Notes under the pieces: generated by a model
Databases searched by the model: none
Told to the model about the DNA's origin: nothing
Seen by the model: the letters and a program-made list of their open reading frames with translations, nothing else
Program-made: the position numbers and the translations under genes
From: Halioglobus sp.
GTDB taxonomy: Bacteria > Pseudomonadota > Gammaproteobacteria > Pseudomonadales > Halieaceae
NCBI GenBank assembly: GCA_029287595.1
Contig: JARFQU010000185.1
Location: 1 to 47,495 of the forward strand
DNA length: 47,495 bases
Reading direction: 5' to 3'
In this document: positions 1 through 8,403 of the stretch, piece by piece
How the letters are laid out: the number at the start of each line of letters is the position of its first letter
Numbering within the stretch: the stretch's first letter is position 1

Positions 1-358
1 GGAAAATACCATGGTTGGTGGGACCGATAACTTCCAGCCCCTCTGCGAGGATGGCTTCGCGAGCCCGCTCCAGGGACGCGATATCTTCGACCTCGAAGGC
101 AATGTGCTGGACCCAGTCCGGGGTGTTCGGGTCTGCACCCATCTCCGGCGAATTGGGTAATTCGAAAAAGGCCAGCACGTTGCCCATCCCGGCATCGAGA
201 AACACATGCATGTAGGGATCAGGCGCCTTGGTAGAAGGTACCTGGTCCTCGGCAATAGCGAGCACAAAGTCCATGCCCATGACCCGCTGGTAAAATGCCA
301 CGGTTTCCGCCGCATCCCGGCAGCGATAGGCCACGTGATGTATACGTTTCAGGTTCAT
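1..358 (-). CDS. VOC (glyoxalase/bleomycin-resistance fold) protein, 3' end cut by window
   Basis: The first 119 codons are visible, starting at the ATG at 358, and the frame is still open at base 1. The N-terminus (MNLKRIHHVAYRC) and a later QHIAFEV strand fit one betaalphabetabetabeta module of the vicinal oxygen chelate fold, with His residues at the usual metal-ligand places. A good ribosome binding site (AAGGAG) lies inside the end of the upstream hpd gene, 10 bases away, so the two are almost certainly co-transcribed. VOC proteins include epimerases, dioxygenases and glyoxalases. The substrate cannot be read from this fragment; a role near aromatic amino acid breakdown is suggested only by the neighbour. 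Confidence 0.8.
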   Translation of the reverse strand, partial: MNLKRIHHVAYRCRDAAETVAFYQRVMGMDFVLAIAEDQVPSTKAPDPYMHVFLDAGMGNVLAFFELPNSPEMGADPNTPDWVQHIAFEVEDIASLERAREAILAEGLEVIGPTNHGIF

Positions 359-368
359 GTTGAGCTCC

Positions 369-1454
369 TTAAGCCGCCGACTCGTTGCCCTGTATCGCAC
401 CCCGTCGCAGTTGGTCGCGTTCCATGGATTCGAACAGCGCCTGGAAGTTGCCCTCGCCGAAGCCATCATCTTCCTTGCGCTGGATAAACTCGAAAAAGAT
501 CGGGCCAATCAATGTTTCCGAGAATATTTGCAGCAGCAGGCGCGGTTGCTCACCCTCCGTGGTGCCGTCCAGCAGGATACCGCGGGATTGTAAGTCTTCC
601 ACGGGTTCCCCATGACCGGGCAGTCGCTCCTCCAGCATATCGTAGTAGGTTTGCGGTGGCGCACTCATGAAGGGTATGCCCCGAGCCTTGAGTTTGTCCC
701 AGCAGGCGGGCAGGTCGTCGCAGGCAAAGGCGATATGCTGGATACCCTCGCCATTGTAAGCCATCAGGTACTCCTCAATCTGTCCCTCGCCGCCGGCTTC
801 CTCGTTGAGCGGAATACGTATCTTGCCGTCGGGAGCGGTCATTGCGCGGGAACGCAGGCCGGTGTATTCGCCCTTTATATCGAAGTAGCGAATCTCCCTG
901 AAGTTGAACAGTTTTTCGTAGTACTTGGCCCAATAGTCCATGCGCCCACGGTACACGTTGTGGGTGAGGTGGTCGATCAACTCGAAGCCGCAGCCCTCGG
1001 GATGGCGATCCACGCCCTCAAGGTATTCAAAGTCGATATCGTAAATGGCGGCGCCATCCTCGTAACGATCTATGAGGTACAAAATAGCGCCGCCGATGCC
1101 ACGTATGGCGGGCAGCTTCAGTTCCATGGGCCCGGTGGGAATGTCGATGGGCTGTGCCCCGAGATCCAGCGCGCGATGGTAGGCGGCGGTAGCATCCTTC
1201 ACCCGGAAGGCCATGCCGCAGGCGGAAGGGCCATGCTCTTCTGCGTAGTAGGCAGCAGGTGAACCGGGCTCGTAATTAATAATGAAATTGATTTTTCCCT
1301 GGCGCCACAGGTGCACGTCCTTTGACCGGTGGCTGGCCACATGGGTAAAGCCCATCATCTCAAATACCGGTTCGATGATGCCGCGTTCGGCGGCCGCGTA
1401 TTCCACGAATTCGAATCCGTCCAGCTGCATTGGGTTGTCGAAGATATCGGTCAT
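369..1454 (-). CDS. hpd: 4-hydroxyphenylpyruvate dioxygenase
   Basis: This enzyme converts 4-hydroxyphenylpyruvate to homogentisate in cytosolic tyrosine catabolism, using Fe(II) and O2. The 361-residue length is typical of bacterial HPPD. Two VOC modules are visible, and the C-terminal one carries the iron triad His162 (DHLTHNV), His240 (GIQHIAF) and Glu322 (FFEFIQR). The family C-terminal segment [14 protein letters not shown] is present. The start is supported by GGGAGAG ten bases upstream. It is transcribed ahead of a small VOC gene and diverges from an Lrp/AsnC regulator that probably controls it. maiA, for a later step of the same pathway, lies 21 kb away in the window; homogentisate dioxygenase and fumarylacetoacetase are not seen. 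Confidence 0.97.
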   Translation of the reverse strand: MTDIFDNPMQLDGFEFVEYAAAERGIIEPVFEMMGFTHVASHRSKDVHLWRQGKINFIINYEPGSPAAYYAEEHGPSACGMAFRVKDATAAYHRALDLGAQPIDIPTGPMELKLPAIRGIGGAILYLIDRYEDGAAIYDIDFEYLEGVDRHPEGCGFELIDHLTHNVYRGRMDYWAKYYEKLFNFREIRYFDIKGEYTGLRSRAMTAPDGKIRIPLNEEAGGEGQIEEYLMAYNGEGIQHIAFACDDLPACWDKLKARGIPFMSAPPQTYYDMLEERLPGHGEPVEDLQSRGILLDGTTEGEQPRLLLQIFSETLIGPIFFEFIQRKEDDGFGEGNFQALFESMERDQLRRGAIQGNESAA

Positions 1455-1506
1455 GTTGTCTCTCCCGGTGATGGCCGCGCCCGGCGGCTGCTAGTGCATA
1501 CAGGAA

Positions 1507-1512
1507 ATTATA
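1507..1512 (-). promoter_or_regulatory. candidate -10 box of the hpd promoter
   Basis: Read on the minus strand these bases are a perfect TATAAT, 53 bases upstream of the hpd start codon. No good -35 box stands 16-18 bases further upstream, which would suit a promoter needing an activator such as the divergent Lrp/AsnC protein. Inference from sequence only. Confidence 0.4.
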
Positions 1513-1562
1513 GAGGTGCCGGAGGAGTGTTATTCTTCTAAATACAGCGAAATTGTGTTAAT

Positions 1563-1605
1563 TATAGGTGGAATTGACCTATATAACTTAATTATTAGGT
1601 GGAAT
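1563..1605. promoter_or_regulatory. candidate operator: palindrome plus 10-bp direct repeat
   Basis: Bases 1563-1583 form a palindrome with 7-bp arms, TATAGGT-N7-ACCTATA. The 10-mer TAGGTGGAAT occurs at 1565-1574 and again at 1596-1605, 31 bp apart (about three helical turns). The second copy ends at the start codon of the Lrp/AsnC gene and also supplies its ribosome binding site. Spaced half-sites of this sort fit an Lrp-family protein binding its own promoter and the divergent hpd promoter. Confidence 0.5.
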
Positions 1606-2073
1606 ATGTCTATGGAGATGGATCGAGCGGAGAGAGACATCCTGCGGATACTGCAAAGCGAAGGGCGTATCTCCAATGTGGAGCTGGCGGAGCGGGTAGG
1701 CCTGTCTGAATCTCCCTGCTTCCGGCGGGTGAAGCGTTTGGAGGAGAGCGGGGTCATCAGGCGCTACAGCGCGGAACTGGCCCAGCGCAAGCTGGGGCTG
1801 CAGGTTACCGCGTATGTGCAGGTTTCACTGGACAAACAGGAGGACAGGAAGCAGCGGGATTTTCTCGCCCGGGTGGAGGCGGAGGAACACATTGTCGAGT
1901 GCCATGCGATGAGTGGTTCACACGATTACCTGCTCAAGGTGGTGGCCAGGAGTATGGATCATTTTTCCGAGCTGTCGATGGAGCGCATTTTGAAGTATCC
2001 GGGAGTCAAGAATATCGAATCGAACTTCAGCCTGAAGGCGGTAAAGGACAGCAATACGCTGCCGGTAAGGTAA
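1606..2073 (+). CDS. Lrp/AsnC family transcriptional regulator
   Basis: A 155-residue protein with an N-terminal winged helix-turn-helix (DILRILQSEGRISNVELAE, then GLSESPCFRRVKRLEE) and a C-terminal RAM ligand-binding domain (about 65-150) with the usual VECHAMSGSHDYLL stretch. I chose the ATG at 1606 because an AGGTGG ribosome binding site precedes it and the family begins here; the frame is open further upstream but that part is AT-rich and not family-like. The protein should act as a dimer or octamer sensing an amino acid or keto acid. Its divergent position next to hpd suggests it controls tyrosine breakdown. Confidence 0.93.
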   Translation: MSMEMDRAERDILRILQSEGRISNVELAERVGLSESPCFRRVKRLEESGVIRRYSAELAQRKLGLQVTAYVQVSLDKQEDRKQRDFLARVEAEEHIVECHAMSGSHDYLLKVVARSMDHFSELSMERILKYPGVKNIESNFSLKAVKDSNTLPVR

Positions 2074-2151
2074 CGGGAAAATGTATGACTGTTCTCTCCC
2101 AGCTGTGCCCAGCGCGTGTCTTCCTGGCGCCCCATCGCGGTGGCCTACCTG

Positions 2152-2880
2152 TCAGTCCAGGGTGCCAAACATCCTGTCATACAGCAGGGTTATGGTGGCG
2201 TAGTTGCCTTTATGCATATTCTCATGGTGCACCTTGTGTTTGCGGGTAATCCAGGTCAGCGTCTTGAAAGGGAAGTAGTCCAGTTCCACAAAGCAGTGGT
2301 TGATGATATTGAGTTGGGTGAAGATCACAAAGGTCAACATGACCGTAACAACATGATAGGGACCCAGTAGCAGCGACAGCACCGCGATGGAACCCATATA
2401 CAGCGACAAGCCCACCAGGGTCTCGAGCGGGTGTACATAGTGTGCGTCCAGGTAAGTGGGATTGCGCGCCTGGTGATGTACGGCATGCACCTGGCGCATC
2501 TTACCTTTGCCGTGAAACCAGAAGCGATGGGTCAGGTAGTAGAAAAAATCGTAAAACATCAGAATGATTACGATATCCAGCAACACCCGCCACAGGGGTT
2601 GCGGCTCCAGGGTGACGAAGAAGGGCAACATCAGGGTGAAGAATACCAGGTTCGTCCACAGGCCGACCTTCTGGTTCGCTTTGACTATCGGCGGGTATTT
2701 GGGCGTATTCCATTTCGGTTTGTCCCGCGTTTTATTGATGTCGCGCATGTTCTTCAGTGGCTTTAACTTGAACGCCAGGAATTTGAGCGTTTTGGTGAGC
2801 ACAACGATGCCGGCAAAGGCCGCCAGGGCCGCAGGGAAGTTGTAGTGCTGCAGCAAGACGCTCAGCCAGCCGTTGTCCAT
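2152..2880 (-). CDS. sterol desaturase / fatty acid hydroxylase family membrane protein
   Basis: The 242-residue protein has hydrophobic segments near residues 15-35, 75-90, 98-115 and 155-195, and the His clusters of membrane di-iron oxygenases: H118-x4-H123, H132-x2-HH (135-136) and H215-x2-HH (218-219). Family members hydroxylate or desaturate lipids, sterols or carotenoids in the inner membrane. An AAAGAGG ribosome binding site supports the ATG at 2880. It stands alone between two plus-strand genes. The substrate is unknown; the proximity of lipid-catabolic genes is suggestive only. Confidence 0.88.
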   Translation of the reverse strand: MDNGWLSVLLQHYNFPAALAAFAGIVVLTKTLKFLAFKLKPLKNMRDINKTRDKPKWNTPKYPPIVKANQKVGLWTNLVFFTLMLPFFVTLEPQPLWRVLLDIVIILMFYDFFYYLTHRFWFHGKGKMRQVHAVHHQARNPTYLDAHYVHPLETLVGLSLYMGSIAVLSLLLGPYHVVTVMLTFVIFTQLNIINHCFVELDYFPFKTLTWITRKHKVHHENMHKGNYATITLLYDRMFGTLD

Positions 2881-3287
2881 CTCGGTTACCTCTTTATTCG
2901 GGCTGTGGACTCCACGCTGTGGGCCGGTGACTGGTGAAAGTTTCTCTCACCGGCTGGATGCCTTCCAGGGGACAGGCCACACCATGGAGTCGTGGACATG
3001 TTTTCTGCTATCCAACGCCCACTATGCTACCGTTACTCAGTTGGGAGAGCCACAGATATTGTAATACTCAAAACCGACTGCGCTGGTTTGTATTCACCCC
3101 AGGCGGTGTTCATCCCCGGCGGTTGGGCGCACTTGCTGACCAGCTGGCCCACAAATGGGGGATTTTTGAACCAGGCAGAGAGCATCTGGTGGCAATTTAC
3201 CATGTGCGGAATATTCGGCTACACTAGAACATGCTGCTGCATAGGCGGAGCATGATCAACAACTAAAACAGTTTGGAGAGAGTAATA
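2881..3287. other. 407-bp intergenic region without a convincing gene
   Basis: No reading frame here has a plausible start, ribosome binding site or family signature. An inverted repeat with 8-bp arms (GCCGGTGA at 2923-2930, TCACCGGC at 2947-2954) lies just upstream of the minus-strand hydroxylase gene and may be an operator or an upstream terminator. Bases 3026-3110 resemble a decayed tRNA (see findings). The last part must hold the phasin promoter, but I cannot pick out clear boxes. Confidence 0.5.
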
Positions 3288-3938
3288 ATGGCCAGAGAGA
3301 AAGCAAAGCCAAAAGGCAAGTCGGCTCGCAAAGTTGCGGCAAAGAAAAAAACAACTGCTAAAAAAATTGCCGGTGTGGACCTGGGTAAGTACCTGGACGA
3401 TATCAAGATTGGTAACTACTCGCTGGAGAGCGTACTTGAAGGTAGCAGCAGGAACATGAATGCGGTAGCGGATGCGAATCGGGCGATCATTGATGGCTAC
3501 ACTGATATCGCCAAGCGTCAGTACGACATGCTCAAGGATTTGCTGGACGAATTAAGGAAAGTTGCGGGCGATCGAGATGATGTCGTGCGCCAGCTGAAAA
3601 AGGTGGTCGAGCAGGCGAGAAAAGATGTTCAAGCTCTGCAGAAAATGGCCAGTAAGACGAATTCACAGGCACAGCGCATAGTCAAAAAACGTACCGATGC
3701 CAATGTGAAGGCATGGAAGAAATTAATCGCTAACGCCAGGAAATCTCTCAGCAAGAAAAGCCCGGCGAAAAAGAAGGCCGCCACCAAGAAGAAAGCGGCA
3801 GCGAAAAAGAAGGTAGCTGCCAAGAAAAAAGCTGCTCCCAAGAAAAAGGCGGCCCCCAAGAAAAAGGCGGTTGCCAAGAAGAAAGCGGCACCGAAAAAGA
3901 AAGCGGCTCCCCGGAAGAAGGCCGCTGCCAAGAAGTGA
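3288..3938 (+). CDS. phasin-like protein with histone H1-like Lys/Ala tail
   Basis: Of 216 residues, about 28-150 are an amphipathic helical, coiled-coil-prone phasin-like domain (LESVLEGSSRNMNAVADANRA... motif). The N-terminal 27 residues and residues 151-216 are highly basic and dominated by AAKKK and AAPKKK repeats. Phasins coat polyhydroxyalkanoate granules; PhaF-type phasins use a Lys/Ala/Pro tail to bind DNA and spread granules at cell division. The ATG at 3288 follows GGAGAG. No PHA synthase is in the window, so attachment to PHA is inferred from the domain alone; a nucleoid-associated, AlgP-like role is the alternative. Confidence 0.82.
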   Translation: MAREKAKPKGKSARKVAAKKKTTAKKIAGVDLGKYLDDIKIGNYSLESVLEGSSRNMNAVADANRAIIDGYTDIAKRQYDMLKDLLDELRKVAGDRDDVVRQLKKVVEQARKDVQALQKMASKTNSQAQRIVKKRTDANVKAWKKLIANARKSLSKKSPAKKKAATKKKAAAKKKVAAKKKAAPKKKAAPKKKAVAKKKAAPKKKAAPRKKAAAKK

Positions 3939-3976
3939 CCTTCGGCGCGTAATACAGGCAACTACCAAGCTGTAGA

Positions 3977-4012
3977 TCCCTGGCAAAGGATACCCGTATC
4001 CGGTGCCAGGGA
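3977..4012. terminator. strong hairpin after the phasin gene, possible terminator
   Basis: A 9-bp outer stem (TCCCTGGCA at 3977-3985 with TGCCAGGGA at 4004-4012) and a 6-bp inner stem (GGATAC with GTATCC) are separated by a 2x2 internal loop. It lies 39 bases after the phasin stop codon and 118 before the next gene. There is no U-tract, so it may instead be an RNA-stability or regulatory element. Confidence 0.45.
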
Positions 4013-4129
4013 CAGGTTTGCGTGGCCGGATGGTACATGATCCCGGATTGCGAAGCGTTTTTGTAACGCCTGGCCACTGCCAGACATAGAGGCGTATATT
4101 CTGTCCCCGGCGAATCGAGAATAGCGAAT

Positions 4130-4879
4130 ATGGATTTTACAGGTAAAGTCGTACTGATCACCGGTGGCAGCCGGGGGCTGGGCAGGGCAATGTCCCATGG
4201 ATTTGCCCGGGCCGGTGCCAGGGTTATCGTGGCCAGCCGCAAAATCGAGGCCTGTGAAGCGGTGGTGGCCGATATCCGTAACGCAGGCGGTGAGGCCGTA
4301 GCCTTAGCGGCCCATACCGGCGACACCGACAGCCTGGACGTTCTGGTGCAGGCCAGCTATGACGCCTATGGTCGGGTGGACGTGTTGATCAATAATGCCG
4401 GTATCAATGTTGCCATGGGGGCGCTTACGGATTTGTCGGTGCAGCAATACGACAAGATGTATCAGGTCAATCAGCGGGGCCCCTGGTACCTGGCCTCGCG
4501 GTTGGCCCCTGGAATGGCCGAGCATGGCGGTGGTTGCGTCATAAACCTCCTGTCTGTGGCAGGCCTTAAACCACCGGCCTATATGGGCTTTTATGCGGCG
4601 ACCAAGGCTGCCCTGGAAGCGATGACCCGGGTGATGGCCCAGGAATGGGCGCCGCTGGGTATCCGGGTTAATGCCCTGGCTCCGGGGACCTATCATTCCG
4701 ACCTTACTGATGGCGCCATCGACACGATCCCGGGCTTCGAGGAGGGCGCCATGTCACAGCAACTGATCAAGCGCATCGCCGACACTGAGGAAATTCTAAA
4801 CCCTGTCTTCTACCTGGCCAGTGAGTCTTACACCACTGGGATCACCCTGGTAGCAGATGGCGGTATGACGATATTGTAA
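4130..4879 (+). CDS. SDR family oxidoreductase
   Basis: A classical 249-residue short-chain dehydrogenase/reductase. The cofactor motif TGGSRGLG is at 11-18, NNAG at 88-91, and the catalytic residues are Ser142, Tyr155 and Lys159. Arg15 and the ASR end of beta-strand 2 (about 35-37) favour NADP(H). The C-terminal ADGGMTIL is family-typical. The gene is monocistronic, between the phasin and a secreted orphan. The substrate is unknown; most relatives act on secondary alcohols or 3-oxoacyl groups. Confidence 0.93.
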   Translation: MDFTGKVVLITGGSRGLGRAMSHGFARAGARVIVASRKIEACEAVVADIRNAGGEAVALAAHTGDTDSLDVLVQASYDAYGRVDVLINNAGINVAMGALTDLSVQQYDKMYQVNQRGPWYLASRLAPGMAEHGGGCVINLLSVAGLKPPAYMGFYAATKAALEAMTRVMAQEWAPLGIRVNALAPGTYHSDLTDGAIDTIPGFEEGAMSQQLIKRIADTEEILNPVFYLASESYTTGITLVADGGMTIL

Positions 4880-5002
4880 GTATTTGCCGCACGCGGTATT
4901 CCATTGGCACCGCCCGGATTTATCGCCGCAATGGACAAAGCCGGAAAAAACGTTTAGTTTTCTGTTAAAGGTATAGTTGATTGCCCGCCAGAGCTCAGTG
5001 TC

Positions 5003-5497
5003 ATGGCTCGACCCAGTGCCACCATTATTTTCTTGGCCCTCATGCTGATCTCCAGCCAGCAGGTGTTTGCTTTTCGTAATTGCGATATGGAAAACAGTTT
5101 TGCTTTTTCTGCTGCCACCCAGTATCTGGTGGGCGAGATTTTATTCGACCAAACCACCGGGCAGGCCAGCGGCACAGAGACCATCTACAATCACGCCAAC
5201 CGGGAGTTCGAGGGCTTTACCGTATGTCATGTTACATACGAACTCTCCGGTGTTTTTGAGCCGGTGAGCGGTACCTTTGTGCTGGATGGCACGCGTACCA
5301 ATCACAGCGTGGCCTGTCCCGGGGAATTGATTGCGCTGACCTATCCCAGTGAACGTTTGTACGCGCTTTACATTGAGATTGACGCCGATGGCAGCACGGC
5401 CGTACACAGTGCGGCCAGTGGCGCGTTGCTGGCGAAGGGGGACCTCGACGGCGAGGCAATCGCCTACAGCACCGGGGAGGAGTGCACCATTTACTGA
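5003..5497 (+). CDS. secreted protein of unknown function
   Basis: I do not recognise a family. The 164-residue product begins with a clear Sec signal peptide (basic start, hydrophobic run to about residue 19, likely cleavage after VFA at 23). The mature part is acidic, beta-rich in appearance, and has four cysteines (RNC, TVC, VAC, EEC) that could form two disulfides in the periplasm. It ends 44 bases before the convergent BVMO gene. Its coding nature is supported by the intact signal peptide and frame length, not by homology. Confidence 0.65.
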   Translation: MARPSATIIFLALMLISSQQVFAFRNCDMENSFAFSAATQYLVGEILFDQTTGQASGTETIYNHANREFEGFTVCHVTYELSGVFEPVSGTFVLDGTRTNHSVACPGELIALTYPSERLYALYIEIDADGSTAVHSAASGALLAKGDLDGEAIAYSTGEECTIY

Positions 5498-5540
5498 AAG
5501 CAGACCCTGGTGATCACCTTCGATGTTTTTCCTGGCTTTT

Positions 5541-7460
5541 TCAGTGCGCCAGAAAATCTCCAGGATCTGGCTTTTTGGTCTGTCGCCAGTATTCAAAGTG
5601 CGTTCCCGGCCAATTCTGGGAGACACGTCCGTTGGCGTTCTTGTACCAACTGCTGACATGAGGTGAGCCCCAGGCGCACATGCGGTTGCGCTCGTCCATG
5701 CTGTCATTGTACTCACGGCATACAGCTTCGCGTACTTCCAAACTTGCGAGCCCCTGTTCAAACTGCATTTTCAGGCAGCCAATGATATAGCGCATCTCAC
5801 ATTCGCTGAAAAATATGATACTGGCGCCCACCACGATGTTGGTATTCGGACCATACAACAGGTACAGGTTGGGGAAGCCCGGCACCGTTATGCCCATGTA
5901 GGCCTGGGGGTCACCCTGCCAGGTGTCGTGCAGGTCGCGGCCATCGCGACCGGTAAACTGTATAGGCAGCAGGAAGTGATCTGCATGAAAACCGGTGCCA
6001 TAGATAATCACGTCGAATTCATGTACCTCGCCGTCCGCGGTGCGAATACCCTCAGGTAGTATCTCTGCAATAGGACTTGTTTCCAGCGTTACATTATCGC
6101 GCTTAAGTGTGCTGATCCAGCTACCATCGTCCAGCACCGGTCGCTTGCCGCCTGGGGGGTAATCGGGTACCAGGGCGTCCGCCAACGCCAGGTCATCACC
6201 CGCCTGCTCGCGAATATACGCTTCCATCGCCTCGCGCAGTTCTGCATTCTTCTGGCCCACCGATAGGGGTTGTCCCTGCCAATCCTCTTCCCCATACAGG
6301 TAGGGCAGCAGGCCATCGATCGCTCGGGCACGAAACAGGAAAAAGCGGTACCACTTGGCGTAGAAGGGCAGGTTGCGAAAACACCACAGTTCCTCTTCCG
6401 ACACCGGTTGGTGATATTCCTCCACGGGCAGTAACCAGTTGGGGCTGCGCTGGAAGACCGTCATCTGGCCGGTTTGATCCGCTATGGCGGGAACAAACTG
6501 GGTAGCACTGCAGCCGGTGCCGATGACGGCCACGCGCTTGCCCGACAGGTCGTGCTGATGCTCCCAGCGCGCCGAGTGAAAGGTAATGCCCTGAAAGGAA
6601 TCGACTCCGGTAATATCCGGCATGGCCGGTGTATTGAGCTGGCCGCAGGCGGCGATAACCGCACTGAAGCTCTCCTGCGTAGTGCGGCCCCGGGAGTCCT
6701 CAAGATCGACTCGCCAGCAATTTGCTGATTCGTCATAGGTGGAGGATGTCACTCGTGTATTCAGCCGCGCATGAGCGCGCACATCGTAGCGCTGCGCCAC
6801 GCCCTGGAAATAATTGAACAGGGTTTTGCGATCAGAAAAGTACGCGGGCCATTGGTGATTGGGCTCAAAGATGTAGTTGTAGAGATGGTTGGGGGAGTCC
6901 ACCTGGCAACCCGGATAGGTGTTTTCGTACCAGGTCCCGCCGACTTCAGGGTTCTTATCCACCAGCAGATAATCGATTCCAGCCTGCTGCAGGCGTATGG
7001 CGGCCAGAATTCCCGACATGCCCGATCCAATGACCAGCACTCGATAGCCGGCGGGCACGCTCGTATCATCGACAGGCACCCTGCGGCGATCCTCGTCTAG
7101 CAGGTTAAGCTCCTCGCGCATCAGTTCAAGTTGTTCTTCAGGGAAGGGTATTCCGGTAATGTATTGCATGGTCTCGGAAACCATGGCGTCATCGGGTGTG
7201 GGCAGTGCCGGGCAACCGGCGTCGCGGTGGGCGATGATCGCGGCCAGCGCCAGCTTTCGCGCCTTATCCCGCGCGCCTTCGCTCAGTCCGTCTTCCTCTT
7301 CGGCCAACTGCGCAACGTGTGGCCGTATGTCCCCGCGCAGCGGATCACAGGAACCTTGCAGGTGCATCAGTGTGGCCATCAGCGTTGGCACATGGGCCAG
7401 GCTCAGCGCCTGTTCCAGTTGTGTGTCGCTGATCTCATCGATAGTCAGTGTCCAGTCCAC
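5541..7460 (-). CDS. Baeyer-Villiger flavin monooxygenase, 4-hydroxyacetophenone monooxygenase-like
   Basis: A 639-residue FAD/NADPH monooxygenase that should insert oxygen next to a ketone to give an ester. The FAD motif GSGMSG is at 145-150, GGTWYENTYPG follows at 174-184, the Baeyer-Villiger fingerprint F-x-G-x3-H-x3-W is F289...H295...W299, and the NADPH motif IGTGCSA is at 313-319. The ~135-residue N-terminal extension ahead of the FAD fold and the total length match 4-hydroxyacetophenone monooxygenase (about 640 residues) rather than the 540-residue cyclohexanone type. It is divergent from a PhlG-like hydrolase gene 103 bp away, suggesting joint use on an aryl or cyclic ketone. The substrate is not determinable here. 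Confidence 0.92.
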   Translation of the reverse strand: MDWTLTIDEISDTQLEQALSLAHVPTLMATLMHLQGSCDPLRGDIRPHVAQLAEEEDGLSEGARDKARKLALAAIIAHRDAGCPALPTPDDAMVSETMQYITGIPFPEEQLELMREELNLLDEDRRRVPVDDTSVPAGYRVLVIGSGMSGILAAIRLQQAGIDYLLVDKNPEVGGTWYENTYPGCQVDSPNHLYNYIFEPNHQWPAYFSDRKTLFNYFQGVAQRYDVRAHARLNTRVTSSTYDESANCWRVDLEDSRGRTTQESFSAVIAACGQLNTPAMPDITGVDSFQGITFHSARWEHQHDLSGKRVAVIGTGCSATQFVPAIADQTGQMTVFQRSPNWLLPVEEYHQPVSEEELWCFRNLPFYAKWYRFFLFRARAIDGLLPYLYGEEDWQGQPLSVGQKNAELREAMEAYIREQAGDDLALADALVPDYPPGGKRPVLDDGSWISTLKRDNVTLETSPIAEILPEGIRTADGEVHEFDVIIYGTGFHADHFLLPIQFTGRDGRDLHDTWQGDPQAYMGITVPGFPNLYLLYGPNTNIVVGASIIFFSECEMRYIIGCLKMQFEQGLASLEVREAVCREYNDSMDERNRMCAWGSPHVSSWYKNANGRVSQNWPGTHFEYWRQTKKPDPGDFLAH

Positions 7461-7563
7461 GAGGTATGCTCCGTTATGATAACAAGGTTAACCATGAGTA
7501 TAGAACGATTACAGGCCGGCACCTACCGGTCCGGTGCGCTGAATCAGAAGCGGAGAGGGGGTT

Positions 7564-8319
7564 ATGAAGCTAGTCATAAAATGGAGCGGGGCGGTACTAC
7601 TGCTGTTTGCACTATTACTCGTGATCGTTGTCTGGATGTTGTCACCCCCACCGCTGGTGCGCGATGCTCCACGGGATCTACCCTGGGAGCTACCGGACTA
7701 CAGGCTTGCCAGTAGCAGTTGGGATATAGATTCCGGGGGGAGAATCCATACCCGGGTGGAGCATTTTTTTCTCCAGGGAATTTCCCCGGCCATGGTCGCG
7801 TGGTTTTATCAGCATTTGCCTGTTTCCACCATCGAATACCGGGGAGTCAGCTATCCCCTGTACCATATTTTTCACCCCTCCGAACACGGTACTTTGCGCG
7901 TGGTCGAGGCAGCCCCGGATGGCACGCCCGGGATGGCTCGCGGCGCGCTGATATCCCGTGACGAGTGGTTTGGTCCCTACGACAGCCGCGGCGCGGCCCG
8001 CATCAGGGAGTTCTCCAATGACGGTATGCTGGCGATTCCCGAAGTTGCCGGCATGTCCATAGGCGAAGTGCGACACAGCTTTACAGCCGAAAATGGGGGC
8101 ACCCGATATCGCGTGGACACGATCATCGGGACGGATGCCCCGGTGCTGGGCGGCCTGTTGAACCTGTATTTGCGCAAGCGCGTATTCCATCCCCAGATGA
8201 TTGCCCAGTGGCAGCGTCACCAGATCGAGGAAGTGTCCAGCCTGCAGTTTTTTCTCCCACAGCTCTATGCCCAGCGAGAAAATGCCCCGCATTTTACCCT
8301 AACCCCTTCGGGTCATTGA
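7564..8319 (+). CDS. membrane-anchored PhlG-like (DAPG hydrolase family) protein
   Basis: The 251-residue protein has one N-terminal transmembrane segment (about 9-28). The rest resembles the diacetylphloroglucinol hydrolase (PhlG) family: a YHIFHPSEH segment, and a C-terminal RHQIEE in which His and the Glu four residues later fit the family zinc ligands, followed by FFLPQLY. PhlG cleaves a C-C bond to remove an acetyl group from an aromatic ketone. The assignment rests on motif recognition and is moderate. The start is supported by GGAGAGGGGG. Divergence from the BVMO gene suggests a related aryl-ketone role. Anchoring would place the domain outside the inner membrane, which is unlike cytosolic PhlG. 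Confidence 0.65.
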   Translation: MKLVIKWSGAVLLLFALLLVIVVWMLSPPPLVRDAPRDLPWELPDYRLASSSWDIDSGGRIHTRVEHFFLQGISPAMVAWFYQHLPVSTIEYRGVSYPLYHIFHPSEHGTLRVVEAAPDGTPGMARGALISRDEWFGPYDSRGAARIREFSNDGMLAIPEVAGMSIGEVRHSFTAENGGTRYRVDTIIGTDAPVLGGLLNLYLRKRVFHPQMIAQWQRHQIEEVSSLQFFLPQLYAQRENAPHFTLTPSGH

Positions 8320-8403
8320 ACTTATTGCCTGAAAAATAGCCAACTGGGAGTATATTGGCAGTACAACAACCATAAAGTGCTTGAGCACAAGGGGAACTCC
8401 GCC

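Noticed and set aside
3760-3936. Tandem DNA repeat
   Set aside because: The ~15-bp repetitive pattern is explained by the AAKKK/AAPKKK coding repeats of the phasin tail.
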